This document shows positions 40,401-46,768 of a DNA stretch of 64,000 nucleotides, one piece after another. The notes beneath the pieces were generated by a model. It was not told the DNA's origin. It was given only the letters and a program-made list of their open reading frames with translations, and did no database searches. Both the position numbers and the translations under genes were made by a program. Source of the DNA: Rhynochetos jubatus (lineage: Eukaryota > Chordata > Aves > Eurypygiformes > Rhynochetidae); the NCBI GenBank assembly GCA_027574665.1, contig CM050650.1, forward strand, positions 52,745,304-52,809,303, written 5' to 3'. The first letter of the stretch is position 1. Every line of letters starts with the position of its first letter.

Positions 40401-43316
40401 ACTATGTTGTTAGGAGAAGCTGTTTTAACTTTATTCTGTTTTTCACTATGTTAAGCATTTTGGACAATGCTCTTTTTTGGACCATGTTTTTAGATGTTAC
40501 AATGCTCTTCTTCTGATTTTGGTTTTGGATGTTAAGCTGCATTGATGACACTGTCTCTCACTATATTAACCTGTTTTGATGATACCCTGTTTTTCAGTGT
40601 GTTCTCCGCACACATTGCTGAGAAAGGTTTGATAAGCAAGGGGCCAACCTCTTGCTATCAAAAGCAGGAGGGTAAATGCACATGTACCTCAGCAGTGTCC
40701 CTGTAAACTGAGAAGTGGTTTTGTAGAGTAGCAGATGTCGAAATCACTTTATCCTTTTTGTGAACATTGCTCATTAAAGCATTATTTTAATACTAAAAAT
40801 CACACCTATAGGTCAGAGACCCCTCCCTGCCCAGGTGAAGACCCTTCCCCTGAGTATGCGTAACAGTGGAAGCAACCTGTCAGCAATATTACAATTGTAT
40901 AACCAATCATTGTAAAGGGGGTGGACTGAAAAATTACTAACTCTGAAAGTTTTGCGTACAAATATAGCACAAAAACCCCATTTGGTGTGCATGCTAGGAA
41001 GAGGTATCACCCAGACGCTCATCACCGCAATAAATTTATGTCGGTTTTCTGAACCATCATTTGGTTTAGAGGGTTTTCTTTGTTACTTTTCAGTAAAGAC
41101 GTGAAGTAAACTGCTTTTAAACCTAAACCAAGAAGTTTGCTTCAGTCAGATTACTTCACTTTTTGAAGGATAACTTAGCATGCAGTATCTTCCCTTCCCC
41201 ATATGCTTAGTTATAGTGGACCTTCTCTTGGTAGATCTCAAGCCTTTTCTAAGTTATATTTTTGTTCTTTGCAGCAGGCACAGATGTACAGGGTTTATTC
41301 TGTTAGCTCTTCCTTTCAGCTTCTCTTTAGCAAGTTGCCTAATTTTTTATACAAGTCTGCCTTTTGAAATTAAGTACAGTTACATGGGATGTGCTAGGCT
41401 TCTTTTGCTTCTGCAAAAGACATTGAAACTCAGTGTACCACAGTCAATCTAATTGAGCCAGTCTAACATTTTGAATCCATCCTACACTCTGGAATAAGAC
41501 AAGAAGGTTGTTTGGGTTTTTCTGTTTAAGCTGCCTAAGTCACCACACCATAAAGCAGCCATTAATCACCCTAAAAATGTGTATCACTGCTGAGTATAAT
41601 CTAGGAAACATACTTTCAATTCCAAAATGATGACAAGGCACACATTTGTAAATCTGTAGTGGTATATTCTTAAAGCTGTCATAAAGGTACATTTTGTAGT
41701 AGTTTGTATTGTAACTGCTTTACAATATAAACCGAACAAATTCTGTTGCCACAGTTGTGTGTTAGGCACCAAGCTAGGAGCAGAAATTTTCCAGATCTAA
41801 TTCCTGGTTCTTTTAAACAGTTCCTGTGTAACTCAGACAAACTACTGTAGAGCTGTTCAAACAACTCACACAGACCACTGAAATTGTATTTACTACCAAA
41901 AACGTACACACTCAAACTTTTATGTGCCTCAGTGCCTTATCCATAGGGAAGGAACATTATCACCTGCAATTTGACCATAAACTAGTTAACATATCATTAA
42001 TGGTCAGATAATAATATGGAGAAAATTACCTAATAATATTACCTTGAAAATAAAGTTGCTCTAGATAGCAGGAATAGCTTACTATTTTCCCTTACATTTA
42101 AAACTACTAAAAAAAGGGACACAGATTAACAAAAACTATTCATTGACGTTTAACTGAAACTCATTACCTGGAATTAAAAAACTGTAGAACTTCTCCATGA
42201 GTTTTTGAATCAGCTGATTAGCTTTTTTGGGTCTTCCACCTCCATCACTGAGAAACTCTGGTTTACTTAGCCCAGCTTCCAGAAGGTAAATTCCTACCTG
42301 TGAAATGGTTATACAGTTAATCATGTAATTAACTGCTAGAATGACAAGATTATAAACAGAAGTGTATGAAAATAACAACAGCACTTTGAAAGTTAGCAGA
42401 TGTAGATAGATATAATAAATCTACCAAAATCACCATACAGAGGATACATTTCAGTGCACCTGAAAGCTTCTGTGATTCCCTTCAGTAACACATTACTAAG
42501 TGCCACAGCAAAAAAATTTTTTGGATGACACTTATTGAAAACATTTATATAAGCATGTAGAAACATGTATTTTCACCACGTTATAAGAATATGTGGTAGC
42601 TGCCAGACTTCATTGTTCAGAGGTATTTATTTCAGACTTCAAACAAAAGAGAACAACTTCTAAAATGCAAAACAAATATATAAACTCATACCTTTAAAGT
42701 TTCAGCCTCCCCAGGTCTTTTATAAAGTCCAATTATCTTTTTCTTTTGCAACCATCTCAAGCCTTCCAATATTTCACCACCTAAATTTGGTTCCACCAAA
42801 ATACGTTGTTCATAAGCACCCAGGTATTCTTTTGTTTCATTACTATACTCTTCTTCACTTCTTTCATGAACACAGACCTGCAGCTGACCATCTGTGTCTC
42901 CTCTCATTAAAGTAAAGCTCCTGTCGTGGAATTCATCAGTTAGAATTTGCTCAGGAGGAAGATGAAGAGCAAATTCTCCCAACAAGGCTTTCCAGCACCC
43001 ATCCACACGGTATGGCAAGACTATAATATTTAGCTGTACTGACGCAGGAGTCAAGATGGAATAAGAGTCTTCTTTTTGAGGGAGATCTTCATCAGTGGTA
43101 TCATCATTTATAACAATGAAGGATGCAGAAGAAGTGCTTGGAGCTGGAACGTCATCCTCATTAGTCATTTCATCGTCTAATGTTATAATCTCATTTCTCT
43201 GGTCTTCATGCATATTCCAGCAGAGCTGCTTTTTCTTCTCCTCATCTAGTTTTGATGGAGGAGCACGTTTTCGACGACTACTCATTTTGTCGTTTTCTCA
43301 AGAATATTTTCAGTCT
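1265..43316 (-). CDS. SHPRH: SHPRH gene, 3' end cut off by window edge (24 coding exons)
   Basis: SHPRH is a nuclear SNF2-family ATPase and RING E3 ubiquitin ligase of the Rad5 family. With HLTF it extends K63-linked chains on PCNA, using RAD18 and UBE2N-UBE2V, for error-free bypass of damaged DNA; this function comes from knowledge of the family. In the sequence, 24 exons with GT-AG junctions join in one frame of 1513 codons. Visible parts are ATP-binding DEMGLGKT (about residues 373-380), a linker-histone domain (about 440-510), a PHD finger (Cys672 to Cys717), DEAQ (830-833), SGTP (858-861) and a C3HC4 RING (Cys1440 to Cys1486). The human protein is 1683 residues, so roughly 200 C-terminal residues (helicase C-terminal lobe) lie beyond position 1. 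The start is set by an in-frame upstream TGA at 43298-43300. Introns are small for a vertebrate; the largest, 35622-42167, is full of repeats. Confidence 0.97.
3219..3290 (-). CDS. SHPRH: SHPRH coding exon c23 (first half of RING, residues 1427-1450)
   Basis: The acceptor is TTCATAG. The exon reads [24 protein letters not shown]. Cys1440 and Cys1443 are the first zinc pair of the RING. The donor is ACAG|GTAAGA, phase 0. Confidence 0.96.
4135..4236 (-). CDS. SHPRH: SHPRH coding exon c22 (residues 1393-1426)
   Basis: The acceptor is TCCATAG. The exon reads [34 protein letters not shown] as a run of helices leading into the RING. The donor is GAAA|GTAAGT, phase 0. Confidence 0.95.
5477..5620 (-). 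CDS. SHPRH: SHPRH coding exon c21 (residues 1345-1392)
   Basis: The acceptor is TCTTACAG. The exon reads [11 protein letters not shown], then [16 protein letters not shown] and [13 protein letters not shown]. The donor is TGAG|GTAAAG, phase 0. It is nearly identical to the human protein. Confidence 0.96.
7050..7416 (+). mobile_element. CR1 LINE 3' fragment (antisense to SHPRH)
   Basis: The fragment starts G-A-A-G-A-G-A-G-G-A-G-A-A-G-G-C-T-T-C-A in the ORF2 C-terminal region, holds the usual poly-G tract near 7120, and ends with the avian CR1 3' tail (CCAACCCAAACCATTCTATGATTCT). Short open frames here are CR1 remnants. Bases 7190-7416 are the near-perfect inverse of the CR1 at 8519-8745. Confidence 0.93.
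7914..8012 (-). CDS. SHPRH: Candidate SHPRH cassette exon, 33 codons, between c20 and c21
   Basis: The sequence shows an acceptor with a pyrimidine tract (CTTTTTTGTAG), then 99 bases open in the frame set by both neighbours, then the strong donor AAA|GTGAGT. It is phase 0 on both sides, so inclusion adds 33 residues between ...AWKKEYK and LLHEYW.... The peptide starts E-L-L-K-K-Q-R-Y-F and ends H-K-R-E-D-T-K; it looks helical and basic and would lengthen the insert between the ATPase lobe and the RING. The human reference protein as I recall it joins the flanking exons directly, so this is an alternative, lineage-specific or unused exon. Two inverted CR1 copies flank it about 500 bp away on each side. 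No transcript evidence was available. Confidence 0.6.
8519..8745 (-). mobile_element. CR1 LINE 3' fragment (sense to SHPRH)
   Basis: The plus strand reads ATAGAATCACAGGTTGG followed by GGAAGGGACCTTAAAGACC, the reverse complement of a CR1 3' end. It stops at the 5'-truncation point near CTGATATCCAATCT. It pairs as an inverted repeat with 7190-7416. Confidence 0.93.
9036..9261 (-). CDS. SHPRH: SHPRH coding exon c20 (residues 1269-1344)
   Basis: The acceptor is TTTTTAAG. The exon reads [22 protein letters not shown], then [13 protein letters not shown], and ends [10 protein letters not shown]. The donor is AAG|GTACAG, phase 0. It can splice in frame either to the candidate cassette exon at 7914-8012 or straight to c21. 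Confidence 0.95.
9695..9757 (-). CDS. SHPRH: SHPRH coding exon c19 (residues 1248-1269)
   Basis: A micro-sized exon of 63 bp. The acceptor is TATTGCAG. It reads [20 protein letters not shown] and uses the donor ATAC|GTAAGT, phase 2. It carries a C-x2-C pair conserved in the family. Confidence 0.94.
10086..10259 (-). CDS. SHPRH: SHPRH coding exon c18 (residues 1190-1248)
   Basis: The acceptor is AAATCAG. The exon reads [17 protein letters not shown], then [14 protein letters not shown], and ends [11 protein letters not shown]. The donor is AACAA|GTATGT, phase 2. The junction gives Asn where I recall Cys in the human protein. Confidence 0.94.
10690..10842 (+). mobile_element. Old, degenerate CR1 3' end
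   Basis: CCTTGGAGACACCC, then AACCTGATAGGGCTG, ending TGACCTCCAGATGTCCC and TTCCAACCCATTATTCTGT, is a recognisable but mutated CR1 tail lying in the intron between c17 and c18. Confidence 0.7.
11304..11436 (-). CDS. SHPRH: SHPRH coding exon c17 (residues 1146-1190)
   Basis: The acceptor is ACATGCAG. The exon reads [14 protein letters not shown], then [20 protein letters not shown]. The SPWWLxVIH motif is conserved in SHPRH. The donor is GAAAA|GTAAGA, phase 2. Confidence 0.95.
12403..12514 (-). CDS. SHPRH: SHPRH coding exon c16 (residues 1109-1146)
   Basis: The acceptor is CATACAG. The exon reads [19 protein letters not shown], then [16 protein letters not shown], a charged helix of the insert. 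The donor is GGCAG|GTACCT, phase 1. Confidence 0.94.
13575..13955 (+). mobile_element. Old, degenerate CR1 fragment
   Basis: It reads CTGAAGAGGCTGAAAAGAAC and GGGCTTCTCCAGCTTGGAGA, later GGAATGGGTTGCTCAG, AGCCCAGTTGGATAAAGCCCTGAGC-like sequence, and ends near TTTTCCAACCCAAATGG. The order of blocks is that of the CR1 ORF2 end and 3' UTR. It is strongly diverged. Confidence 0.7.
14876..14965 (-). CDS. SHPRH: SHPRH coding exon c15 (residues 1079-1108)
   Basis: The acceptor is TATTCAG. The exon reads [12 protein letters not shown], then [17 protein letters not shown], matching the family block [20 protein letters not shown]. The donor is AGAG|GTAAAC, phase 0. It is exactly 30 codons. Confidence 0.95.
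16717..16805 (-). CDS. SHPRH: SHPRH coding exon c14 (residues 1049-1078)
   Basis: The acceptor is AATTCAG. The exon reads [29 protein letters not shown], a tetratricopeptide-like helix pair (A-A-E-L-Y-R-E-V-L). The donor is TGCAA|GTGAGT, phase 0. The 3.4-kb intron upstream contains a solo LTR. Confidence 0.95.
17559..18587 (+). mobile_element. Solo LTR, family with TGTTAC...GTAACA ends (copy A)
   Basis: Starts TGTTACATACCC and ends TTACTTTTCGGTAACA, an inverted terminal pair. A TATA box (TGTATAAATGC) lies near 18446 and AATAAA near 18520. It shares long stretches with 40236-41097, for example CATAGGTCA-AGAGACCCC and GACCCTTCCCCTGAGCATGC. The 5' part carries two tandem units of about 73 bp starting TGTTAGACTGAC at 17588 and TGTTAGGCTGAC at 17661. 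The flanks CTAC/CTAT give only a poor target duplication. Confidence 0.8.
20244..20365 (-). CDS. SHPRH: SHPRH coding exon c13 (residues 1008-1049)
   Basis: The acceptor CATTGCAG completes Ser1008. The exon reads [15 protein letters not shown], then [22 protein letters not shown]. It is almost identical to human SHPRH. It opens the long helical insert that separates the ATPase lobe from the RING. The donor is AAAG|GTAAGA, phase 1. Confidence 0.96.
21935..22345 (+). mobile_element. CR1 LINE internal ORF2 fragment, broken
   Basis: A translated stretch resembles the CR1 ORF2 segment before the reverse transcriptase: A-R-D-x-V-R-K-S-K-A, then [13 protein letters not shown] and K-R-K-T-R-E-N-V. 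Stops and frame changes break it. It lies in the intron between c12 and c13. Confidence 0.65.
23090..23346 (-). CDS. SHPRH: SHPRH coding exon c12 (end of ATPase lobe 1, residues 923-1008)
   Basis: The acceptor is AATTGCAG. The exon begins I-Q-I-P-P-Q-T-E, then [13 protein letters not shown], and later [16 protein letters not shown], the [11 protein letters not shown] block that closes the first SNF2 lobe. The donor is AAAAG|GTGAAT, phase 2. Confidence 0.96.
23436..23599 (-). CDS. SHPRH: SHPRH coding exon c11 (residues 868-922)
   Basis: The acceptor is TTCTTGCAG. The exon reads [14 protein letters not shown], then [12 protein letters not shown] and ends [10 protein letters not shown]. This is the DLFGLVxFLG helix after motif III in SNF2 proteins of the Rad5 branch. 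The donor is ACCAA|GTAAAT, phase 0. Confidence 0.96.
25560..25638 (-). CDS. SHPRH: SHPRH coding exon c10 (SNF2 motif III, residues 842-868)
   Basis: The acceptor is TTGCTAG. The exon encodes [30 protein letters not shown] (858-861) is helicase motif III. The donor is GAAG|GTGAGG, phase 1. It is too short to stand out as an open frame and was placed by homology and phase. Confidence 0.96.
26460..26711 (-). CDS. SHPRH: SHPRH coding exon c9 (DEAQ box, residues 758-841)
   Basis: The acceptor is CTATGCAG. The exon encodes [14 protein letters not shown], then [12 protein letters not shown], and near its end [17 protein letters not shown] (830-833) is the Walker B/motif II of the ATPase, in the DEAQ form usual for SHPRH. 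The donor is AAAG|GTATGA, phase 0. Confidence 0.97.
29196..29545 (+). mobile_element. Truncated avian LTR fragment
   Basis: TGTGCTGGGTTTGGCTGGGA followed by CAGTTAATTTTCTTCACAGT is the start of a very common bird LTR family. Later blocks GGACACAGCCAGGACAGCTG and TGATGTCATGCTCAGCACAT keep the expected order, and TGTCTTCCCAAGTAACTGTT is near the break. The usual U5 end is missing. It lies in the intron between c8 and c9, antisense to SHPRH. Confidence 0.8.
30078..30773 (-). CDS. SHPRH: SHPRH coding exon c8 (disordered linker, PHD finger, SNF2 motif Ia; residues 526-757)
   Basis: This is the largest exon. The acceptor is CTTTGTAG. The first ~140 residues are polar, low-complexity and poorly conserved. 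A PHD finger follows with Cys672, Cys674, Cys688, Cys691, His696, Cys699, Cys714 and Cys717 (F-E-C-I-C-G-E-L ... Y-C-P-H-C). Next is [16 protein letters not shown]2 motif Ia. The donor is TTCTG|GTAAGA, phase 0. The acidic and tyrosine-rich stretch that I recall in the human linker is not found here or in the flanking introns. Confidence 0.96.
31207..31463 (-). CDS. SHPRH: SHPRH coding exon c7 (linker-histone H1/H5-like domain, residues 440-525)
   Basis: The acceptor is ACGTAG. The exon encodes [11 protein letters not shown] followed by [13 protein letters not shown], a winged-helix H15 fold as in histones H1/H5, ending [12 protein letters not shown]. This domain inserts into the ATPase core and is expected to contact DNA or nucleosomes. 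A basic tail ([12 protein letters not shown]) follows. The donor is AGCAG|GTAAAA, phase 0. Confidence 0.95.
31933..32038 (-). CDS. SHPRH: SHPRH coding exon c6 (residues 405-440)
   Basis: The acceptor is GCATTAG and the exon starts [10 protein letters not shown], like the GKVVNYFIP of human SHPRH. It continues with a Lys/Glu-rich linker ([12 protein letters not shown]). The donor is CCCA|GTAAGT, phase 1. The basic-acidic linker is poorly conserved; the call rests on the start and on the exact phase fit to both neighbours. Confidence 0.9.
32630..32938 (+). mobile_element. CR1 LINE 3' fragment
   Basis: GGCCTACAAGGAAACTGGGG, a CR1 3' UTR and the tail CCAACCCAAACCATTCTACGATTTT are visible. It belongs to the same subfamily as 7050-7416. 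It lies in the intron between c5 and c6 and is inverted relative to the CR1 at 38861-40070. Confidence 0.92.
34082..34232 (-). CDS. SHPRH: SHPRH coding exon c5 (SNF2 motif I, residues 354-404)
   Basis: The acceptor is GAATTTTAG. The exon encodes [20 protein letters not shown], the Walker A loop that binds ATP, with the catalytic lysine near residue 379. It ends D-L-T-L-P-E at the donor GAG|GTAAGA, phase 0. Directly after this motif the SHPRH ATPase is interrupted by the linker-histone and PHD domains of exons c6-c8, a feature of the family. Confidence 0.97.
35005..35083 (-). CDS. SHPRH: SHPRH coding exon c4 (residues 328-354)
   Basis: The acceptor is TCTCCGTAG and the exon reads [25 protein letters not shown], matching the HFLWRE...YYNPxTG block that precedes the ATP-binding loop in SHPRH. 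The donor is GCTG|GTATGT, phase 2. Confidence 0.94.
35364..35621 (-). CDS. SHPRH: SHPRH coding exon c3 (residues 242-328, helicase Q-motif region)
   Basis: The acceptor GTATGCAG joins to c2 to make Asp242. The exon is acidic at first ([14 protein letters not shown]), then carries [20 protein letters not shown], the conserved start of the SNF2 ATPase where the Q-like Tyr-Gln sits. Its end is unusual. The phase needed by c4 forces use of a weak donor, GCAA|GTGGCA, while a better-looking GC-type site (GAG|GCAAGT) lies 4 bases upstream but would shift the frame. Confidence 0.92.
38972..39698 (+). mobile_element. Solo LTR (727 bp), inserted in a CR1
   Basis: It begins TGATATAAAA and ends GCAAAACA. 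The flanks are AGCCT (38967-38971) and AGCCT (39699-39703), a 5-bp target duplication made from CR1 sequence. A TATA box (GTATAAAAGC) lies near 39369, with an AATAAG-like signal near 39630. A 5-bp duplication fits ERVL- or gamma-type elements; the family name cannot be settled from sequence alone. There is no internal retroviral sequence, so it is a recombined solo LTR. Confidence 0.88.
39883..39906 (+). repeat. Run of 24 C inside the CR1
   Basis: A homopolymer of 24 C; it reads as G on the SHPRH transcript. In the other CR1 copies here the same place holds 7-9 bases. Length is likely variable and hard to sequence. Confidence 0.9.
40236..41097 (+). mobile_element. Solo LTR, same family as 17559-18587 (copy B)
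   Basis: Starts TGTTACAGGCCC, has one TGTTAGGCTGACAAGCC unit at 40264, a TATA-like CGTACAAATATAGC near 40956, AATAAA near 41031, and ends TTACTTTTCAGTAAA. The right border is less exact because the final ACA is lost. It is shorter than copy A, partly because it has one 5' unit instead of two. Confidence 0.78.
42168..42297 (-). CDS. SHPRH: SHPRH coding exon c2 (residues 199-242)
   Basis: The acceptor is TTTCACAG and the exon starts [10 protein letters not shown]. It runs to F-L-I-P and donates at CCAG|GTAATG in phase 1. The sequence matches the conserved [10 protein letters not shown] block of vertebrate SHPRH. The following intron, 6.5 kb, is the longest in the part of the gene seen here. 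Confidence 0.95.
42692..43316 (-). CDS. SHPRH: SHPRH coding exon c1 (start codon, residues 1-198)
   Basis: The acceptor TTGCAG lies just before 43316, followed by 31 bases of 5' UTR and the ATG at 43285. An in-frame TGA at 43298-43300 blocks any longer N-terminus. The exon begins [18 protein letters not shown], the basic N-terminus typical of SHPRH, followed by an acidic Ser/Thr-rich stretch and the family's N-terminal region ending GEAETLK. The donor is AAAG|GTATGAG, phase 0. The part after about residue 75 matches my memory of the human protein well; the acidic stretch is poorly conserved. No enzymatic motif is present. Confidence 0.96.
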
Positions 43317-44689
43317 CTGCAAGATGAAGTAAGCTAGTCAGCAGTAACTATTACAAAGTCAAATGCCCACACTGAAATTTCACTGTGCAGCAGGTGCAAA
43401 ACCTGCAAAGGTTTGGACACAGACATGTGCACTAAGAAATGTCACTGTTCAAAAGAGTTTGAGTTTTACAGACACTCTCCTGTCCCTGTGCCATCACACA
43501 AAGCTACAGAAGAATGCTACTCTGAAGAGTTCTTACTCAGAATTCTGGGGAATAGACATAAAACGAGAAGCAGTGGAATTCCTCAAAGTGAAAGAAACTC
43601 CACAACCAAAAGTGCAGGAGGTACAGACGATTCAGAGGGAGGTGTGGGGGAAAACACACACAAAATTCTTCCTTCCTTTCAAAGCCTACACTGAAATGGA
43701 GCATTAAGCGAACTTGACACAGGGCTAGTCTGAAGCTGCCATTGCATAAAATACAGTTCAGAGCCTAAGCTATCTAGTTCTGCTCTTTGAAGTCCCTAAT
43801 GCCCTTCCTACCAGTACTAAATATTTTCCCAGGGAACTGTCCATCCTGGGATTTGGCTAGGCAAACTGCTTGCAGGGGAGCCCTTACTTGTTCTAGTATG
43901 CATTTCAGTGGGACCAACCAGCAAACTAGATGTGCAGTCTTACTGATTTTGACCAGTGGTAAAGCTAAGTCAAGATACATATCTAGCTCCTTGGCTGAAA
44001 CCAGGCAACGAACAGATTTTTCTGGATAAAATGCTAGAAAATAAATAATAATGCTAAACAATACACATGAAAATTAGACTCACCTGGGAAGCTAATAACT
44101 ACATACTCAAAACTGTGTGCTCATACTTTAAAAAGTAGTAGCCTTTTTAATTTTCATAAGGAACCTGAACACAGCAATAGATTCAACCTCATATTACAAG
44201 ATTTAAAGACAGGAAAATATTTAGATATCCATGTAAGTTGAGCTCCTACACACAACTTTGAAATAAATGTAGGAATATGAGAGGCAAATATTCTAAGCTG
44301 CTAAATCCAGCATCCCACAGTCTAATGTGAAGGGGTTTCATGCTGGAACTGAGCAGAACTCCTAGAATTCTGAATAATTTTAAAAGAGTCTTATAAAATT
44401 TAGGATGGGTTGGTTTGTTTGTAACTCTGAGTCAAAAGAAACTTGAAGGATCATACAAAACTTGCTGTGTTTATATCTCAAACGCAACAGAATTAAGGAA
44501 AGGAAACGTGAGTTTTTCAAAACAATACTCGTGCACACGGAGTGCTGCTGAGAGCGAACGAAGCAAACCCCAACGGCGAGCTCACACATCATAAGGCTGC
44601 ACCTAAACCCAAGAAAGAAGGATTCCTGCATCTCCAGGTGTGCACGTGCACACCAACCTCAGCACCGCGCTCTGATGTACAAATCAGAG
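43317..44689. other. SHPRH intron 1 (between the CpG island and c1), no gene seen
   Basis: AT-rich sequence between the first coding exon and the CpG island. Short open frames on both strands overlap one another and show no family signature. The non-coding first exon should splice across this stretch to the acceptor at 43317. Confidence 0.7.
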
Positions 44690-45529
44690 AGCTGCTCCGT
44701 CGGAGCAGACCTGTTTGAAACTCCTACGGCCCGGAGATCACCGTGTCGACAAGGTGAAGCCCCGGCCTGCCCGGGGCAGCACGTGAAGCAAGCAGCCAGT
44801 GGCGGTGCGGTGAGCCCCCGCCGACGCCCGCGCTGCCTGCGGGCCCTGGGCAAGCCGCTCCAAGCAGCCCCCGGCTCCGACCCCCCCGGGTCCGTCGTCC
44901 CCCAGGACACGGGCAGATCTCGTTGTCCCTAACGAGGAAAGTTCCTCGAAAGCCGGGGAGCAGCCGCCAGCAGCGGATGAGCGTACTCCGCAGCCATCAG
45001 TCCGGTACCTCCCGCGCACCTGCCACCGGCGGGGAGGGGGGGGCGAAGAGGCGGTGGTTTGCCTGCCCACCAAACCCTCCCGGATCCCGCGCGGCCCGTG
45101 GGGCCAGGCGGGAAGCGAGCGGCCGGCCCGGGGCACCCACCGTTCCGCAGGGACGCTCGCACAGGCCCTCCCCCTCTCACCCCGCACCGCCCAGCCCCGC
45201 CGCGGCCGCACCGTCACCCCGCAGCCGGCCGCAGCAAGGCCGCCCCGCCGCGCCACGGCCTGCAGATCGCCAGGCGAGTAGCCAGCGGCCTGGCCATCGC
45301 CCTCCCGAGCCCGGGTAGACGGCCCCCCCGCAGCCGCGTAGGGGAGGGGGGGCGCAGAGCTAAGCTCCACCAACGTACCGGAGGGGTAGCGCCGCTGCGC
45401 CGGCCCTGACGACTGCGGCTCCTACGGCGCTCGGGGGAACCCCCCCCTCCGCGGAGCGGCAGCGGGGGGTGGGCTACAGGAGGAACTCGCGACCCCTCAG
45501 CCGCTGGCAAACTAGGCAGCACGTCCCAA

Positions 45530-45558
45530 GGGGGGGGGAGGGGGGGGGGGGGGGGAGG
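45530..45558 (+). repeat. G-rich tract, potential G-quadruplex, in CpG island
   Basis: Nine G, then A, then sixteen G, then A and GG on the plus strand, so the SHPRH-sense strand is C-rich here. It sits between the possible first-exon donors and the CCAAT box. Confidence 0.85.
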
Positions 45559-45804
45559 CACGGGGATGCGCGCGCACCCGGCCTGGCCCGACCGATGGCC
45601 AATGGGAGCGAAAGAAGGTGACAGTTCTCCCCGCCCCTCACGCCAGCGGAAAAAACAACGGGAGGGCGAAAAGCCGCGCAGGCGCAGGCGTTGCCTCCGT
45701 GGGTAAAGAGGCGGGGAAAACGCTGTTTGCCCTCAGTGGGGCGTGTCTGAGGGAGGCTCCAGAGCGAGGCTGGCACGTCAGTGGCGACGTGCGCAGGCGG
45801 GTGT

Positions 45805-45844
45805 GGGAGCGGGGCGGAGCGGAGCGGAGCGGAGCGGAGCGGGG
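45805..45844 (+). repeat. GGAGC pentamer tandem repeat
   Basis: About five to six copies of CGGAG/GGAGC follow a GGGGCGG box. Each unit resembles part of an Sp1 site. It lies at the upstream edge of the CpG island. Confidence 0.85.
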
Positions 45845-46049
45845 AGGTCGGTGCTTGTACGTGCCGGAGGCCCCGTTGATGGGGCCGTGTTCTCTGGGAG
45901 AAGCCTTCTAAGACTGGGGTGCGGGCAGTGGGCTGCGTTATGCCCATGAGGAATGAGGCTGGAGGTATTGGGTAGGTTAAAGCCGCGTTTGGGATTGTGA
46001 GGTGCTTCAGGTCCCTCTGACAGGTGTTGGTGTAAGGGGTGACAGAAGA

Positions 46050-46768
46050 AAGTCCATGTGGGGGGAAACTAGCAAATCCGGCTGGAAAGCTGTCAGGCAG
46101 AAAAGGACCTGGGGGTGCTGGTCGACAGCCGGCTGAATATGAGCCAGCAGTGTGCCCAGGTGGCCAATGGCATCCTGGCCTGCATCAGGAACAGTGTGGC
46201 CGGCAGGACTAGGGAAGTGATTGTCCCCCTGTACTGGGCTCTGGTGAGGCCGCACCTCGAACCCTGTGTTCATTTTTGGGCCCCTCACTACAAGAAAGAC
46301 ACTGAGGTGCTGGAGCGTGTCCAGAGAAGGGCAACGGAGCTGGTGAAGGGTCTGGAGCACGAGTCCTGGGAGGAGCAGCTGAGGGAGCTGGGGTTTAGCC
46401 TGGAGAAGAGGAGGCTCAGGGGAGACCTTATCGCTCTCTACAGCTACCTGAAAGGAGGCTATAGGGAGGCAGGTGCTGGTCTGTTCTCCCAGGTAACTGG
46501 TGGTAGGACAAGAGGAAGCAGCCTCAGGTTGCATCAAGGGGGGGTTTAAATTGGATGTTAAGAAAATCTTCTTTACGGAGGGTGGTCAGGCATTGGAACA
46601 GGCTGCCCAGGGAAGTGGTGGAGTCACCATCCCTGGAGGTGTTCAAGGAGCGTGTAGACATGGAGCTTGAGGACATGGTCTGGTGGGTAAGGTAGTGTTG
46701 GGTTGATGGTTGGACTGGATGCTTTTACAGGTATTTTCCAACCTTAGCGATTCTGTGTGTGATTGTGT
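46050..46768 (+). mobile_element. CR1 LINE with readable ORF2 C-terminus
   Basis: Bases 46115-46549 are open for 144 codons and give the CR1 ORF2 end: [12 protein letters not shown], then [13 protein letters not shown] and [16 protein letters not shown]. The 3' UTR has GGAACAGGCTGCCCAGGGAA, ending GATTCTGTGTGTGATTG. It belongs to a different, less decayed CR1 subfamily than the intronic copies. It is 5' truncated and starts about 150 bp from the SHPRH CpG island. Confidence 0.92.

Larger units (their letters stand above)
44690..45910 (-). promoter_or_regulatory. SHPRH: CpG island, probable SHPRH promoter and first exon
   Basis: A sharp rise in GC and CpG density compared with both sides. Visible sites include a CCAAT box (GGCCAATGGGAG, about 45599), NRF1-like GC stretches (TGCGCGCGCAC near 45567, GCGCAGGCGCAGG near 45676, GTGCGCAGGCG near 45790) and Sp1-like GGGGCGGAGC near 45811. 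There is no TATA box. This is a typical housekeeping promoter and may fire both ways. SHPRH exon 1 must lie here; possible minus-strand donors are CCG|GTACGT near 45379 and CAG|GTGCGC near 45023, but I cannot choose. The many open frames in this block (up to 211 codons) reflect high GC. Confidence 0.85.

Noticed and set aside
17559..41097. The two TGTTAC LTRs as 5' and 3' ends of one provirus
   Set aside because: They are 22 kb apart, conserved SHPRH exons lie between them, they differ in length, and no retroviral genes are seen between them.
44738..45561. Several long overlapping open frames on both strands (up to 211 codons)
   Set aside because: They lie in the CpG island, where high GC removes stop codons in all frames. 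The peptides are Pro/Arg/Ala-rich without any domain.
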